Shown in pieces: positions 62,968-64,000 of a stretch of DNA of 64,000 nucleotides. Where the stretch lies: NCBI GenBank assembly GCA_025602905.1, contig JAHLKI010000003.1, forward strand, positions 1,550,001 to 1,614,000, written 5' to 3'. A program made the translations under genes and the position numbers. The DNA comes from Phlyctochytrium arcticum (lineage: Eukaryota > Chytridiomycota > Chytridiomycetes > Chytridiales > Chytridiaceae). The notes beneath the pieces were generated by a model, which saw nothing but the letters and a program-made list of their open reading frames with translations, was not told the DNA's origin and made no database searches. Within the stretch, counting starts at the first letter, position 1, and the number at the start of each line of letters is the position of its first letter.

Positions 62968-63129
62968 CTTCGGATTCAATATCACGTTAAACGCCGTGAC
63001 AAAAGGCAAGCCAAACATGTATAGGTCGGGTAACATTTTCGATATTTCATACGGTTCATTTTACGTTTTCGGACACGCGAGACATACAATCAACATACAA
63101 TATTTAAGAGATCCGAGTAAAAAGCATTA

Positions 63130-63990
63130 GGCACCTGTCAACATTTTTAATGGCCTGTGATGGCTGTGGAGAAGGTCAGTATTGCATGTCCAAAAGGGAA
63201 TGTTGTCGCCGTAATCTTACCAAGTTGCACGGGTAAGCTGAGCCTTCTTTGAGCTGCGGTCTCCCCTGGAGTCGTAACTTCTTGGACCGCGACGGGATAG
63301 GAGTTGGTGATCGTAAACGCACCGAGGCCGTCTTCCACGATGTCTTCGTCCCCCTAAGGGCCTTCACGGGCATCTACTGCGTAGGCACCAGGCTGTCCTT
63401 GGTCTTGTTGGTCAGAAAACTGGTGCCCGTCCCCATCGCCCCCAGTGCTCCAACCGAACGACCCATCGCCTGGGTAGGTTCCATCGGCATCAGCATTGTA
63501 GACTTCATCAGTCCACGCGACATACGGCAACATGGGCGGAAGGAACGGCTGCGGGAATGATTCTTGAATGATGTATGCATGGAGCAAACGGAGATTGGCA
63601 AGCTGATCAGCAGAGATTGTTACTTGCCCCGCACTGAGATTTCTCAGATTTCTTGCGGAAACCACGGGCAGGCATGCAACTGAAACGTAGCAGTTTCTCG
63701 AGAAGGTGTTGTCAATGCTTGGTTATAGTCGTGCGTAGATTGGGTTCAAAACTCTGCCATTGTATGGTTGCTCTTCCAATGTCTCCCCGACCGGAACGTA
63801 CGTCAGCCGTCGCCACAAGGACGTCGGATACTTATCGATTATACTCCTGCCGCCAAAACTGGTCACCTTGAACGAAACTTAGCGAACTCTGGATCTACAA
63901 AAGAAAGATGTGCGACCAGGGAAGAGAAGATACCTTGGCTACGGTGAGCATCTGATCCGTGGCACTCTTGTACATCAAGTTTCATTCTTC
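63130..63990 (-). CDS. Weakly supported exon-like segments, unidentified
   Basis: On the minus strand there are open stretches with possible splice sites. One near 63665-63360 encodes NLRLLHAYIIQESFPQPFLP and GTYPGDGSFGWSTGGDG and ends at a TAG. A second near 63355-63225 encodes GDEDIVEDGLGAFTITNSYP and ends at gtaaga. A third near the right edge reads SSLSFVQGDQFWRQEYNR after a tttgtag acceptor. The joins are unclear and no family is recognised. This may be a partial or decayed gene running in from beyond the window. Confidence 0.22.
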
Positions 63991-64000
63991 CACCCCCTTC

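Overview
The window looks like nuclear DNA of a zoosporic (chytrid-type) fungus. Genes are split by many short GT-AG introns of about 50-90 nt. The phosphofructokinase has the fungal glyoxalase-like N-terminal domain. There is a FAM92/CIBAR-type BAR protein, which in other eukaryotes belongs to the cilium or flagellum. There is also a Crinkler/RHS-type NTPase pseudogene and a Fanzor (eukaryotic TnpB relative); the best known characterised Fanzor comes from the chytrid Spizellomyces punctatus. No species can be named from sequence alone.

Region 1 (about 1-38.8 kb) is a dense housekeeping block in which gene pairs mostly alternate between convergent and divergent. In order it holds: the tail of an unidentified membrane protein; PP2A B56 subunit (+); CCT4 chaperonin (-); HOOK dynein adaptor (+); LSM14/Scd6 (-); FAM92/CIBAR (+); NAC alpha (-); Tlg2/syntaxin-16 (+); a probable mitochondrial uS3 (-); RIX7/NVL (+); Rieske protein (-); phosphofructokinase (+); UTP20 (+); and mitochondrial prolyl-tRNA synthetase (-). 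Two ribosome-assembly factors (RIX7 and UTP20) sit close together, but the block otherwise shows no pathway clustering.

Region 2 is a Fanzor element (about 33.28-36.82 kb) inserted between the convergent 3' ends of UTP20 and prolyl-tRNA synthetase. I can splice the Fanzor to 847 codons with an N-terminal Cys/His extension. The element is flanked by a 12-bp direct repeat, has imperfect inverted termini, and carries a GAAA-capped hairpin just inside its 3' end, where an omega-type guide RNA scaffold is expected. I think this is the most interesting system in the window.

Region 3 (about 38.9-54 kb) is a gene-poor accessory block. It contains a Crinkler-like pseudogene with three in-frame stops, a near-perfect 158-bp inverted repeat, a tandem array of three unidentified seven-helix membrane protein genes in 1.85-kb units, decayed transposon-like sequence including a SWIM zinc-finger fragment, a 12-bp minisatellite and an unrecognised spliced gene.

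Region 4 (54.7-64 kb) returns to housekeeping genes: glutamate-cysteine ligase (+), a mitochondrial carrier with EF-hands at its C-terminus (-), and an intronless cytosolic Hsp70 ending in EEVD (-) with TATA and heat-shock-like elements upstream. The last 1.8 kb holds only short repeats and weakly supported exon-like segments. I saw no rRNA, tRNA or CRISPR array.
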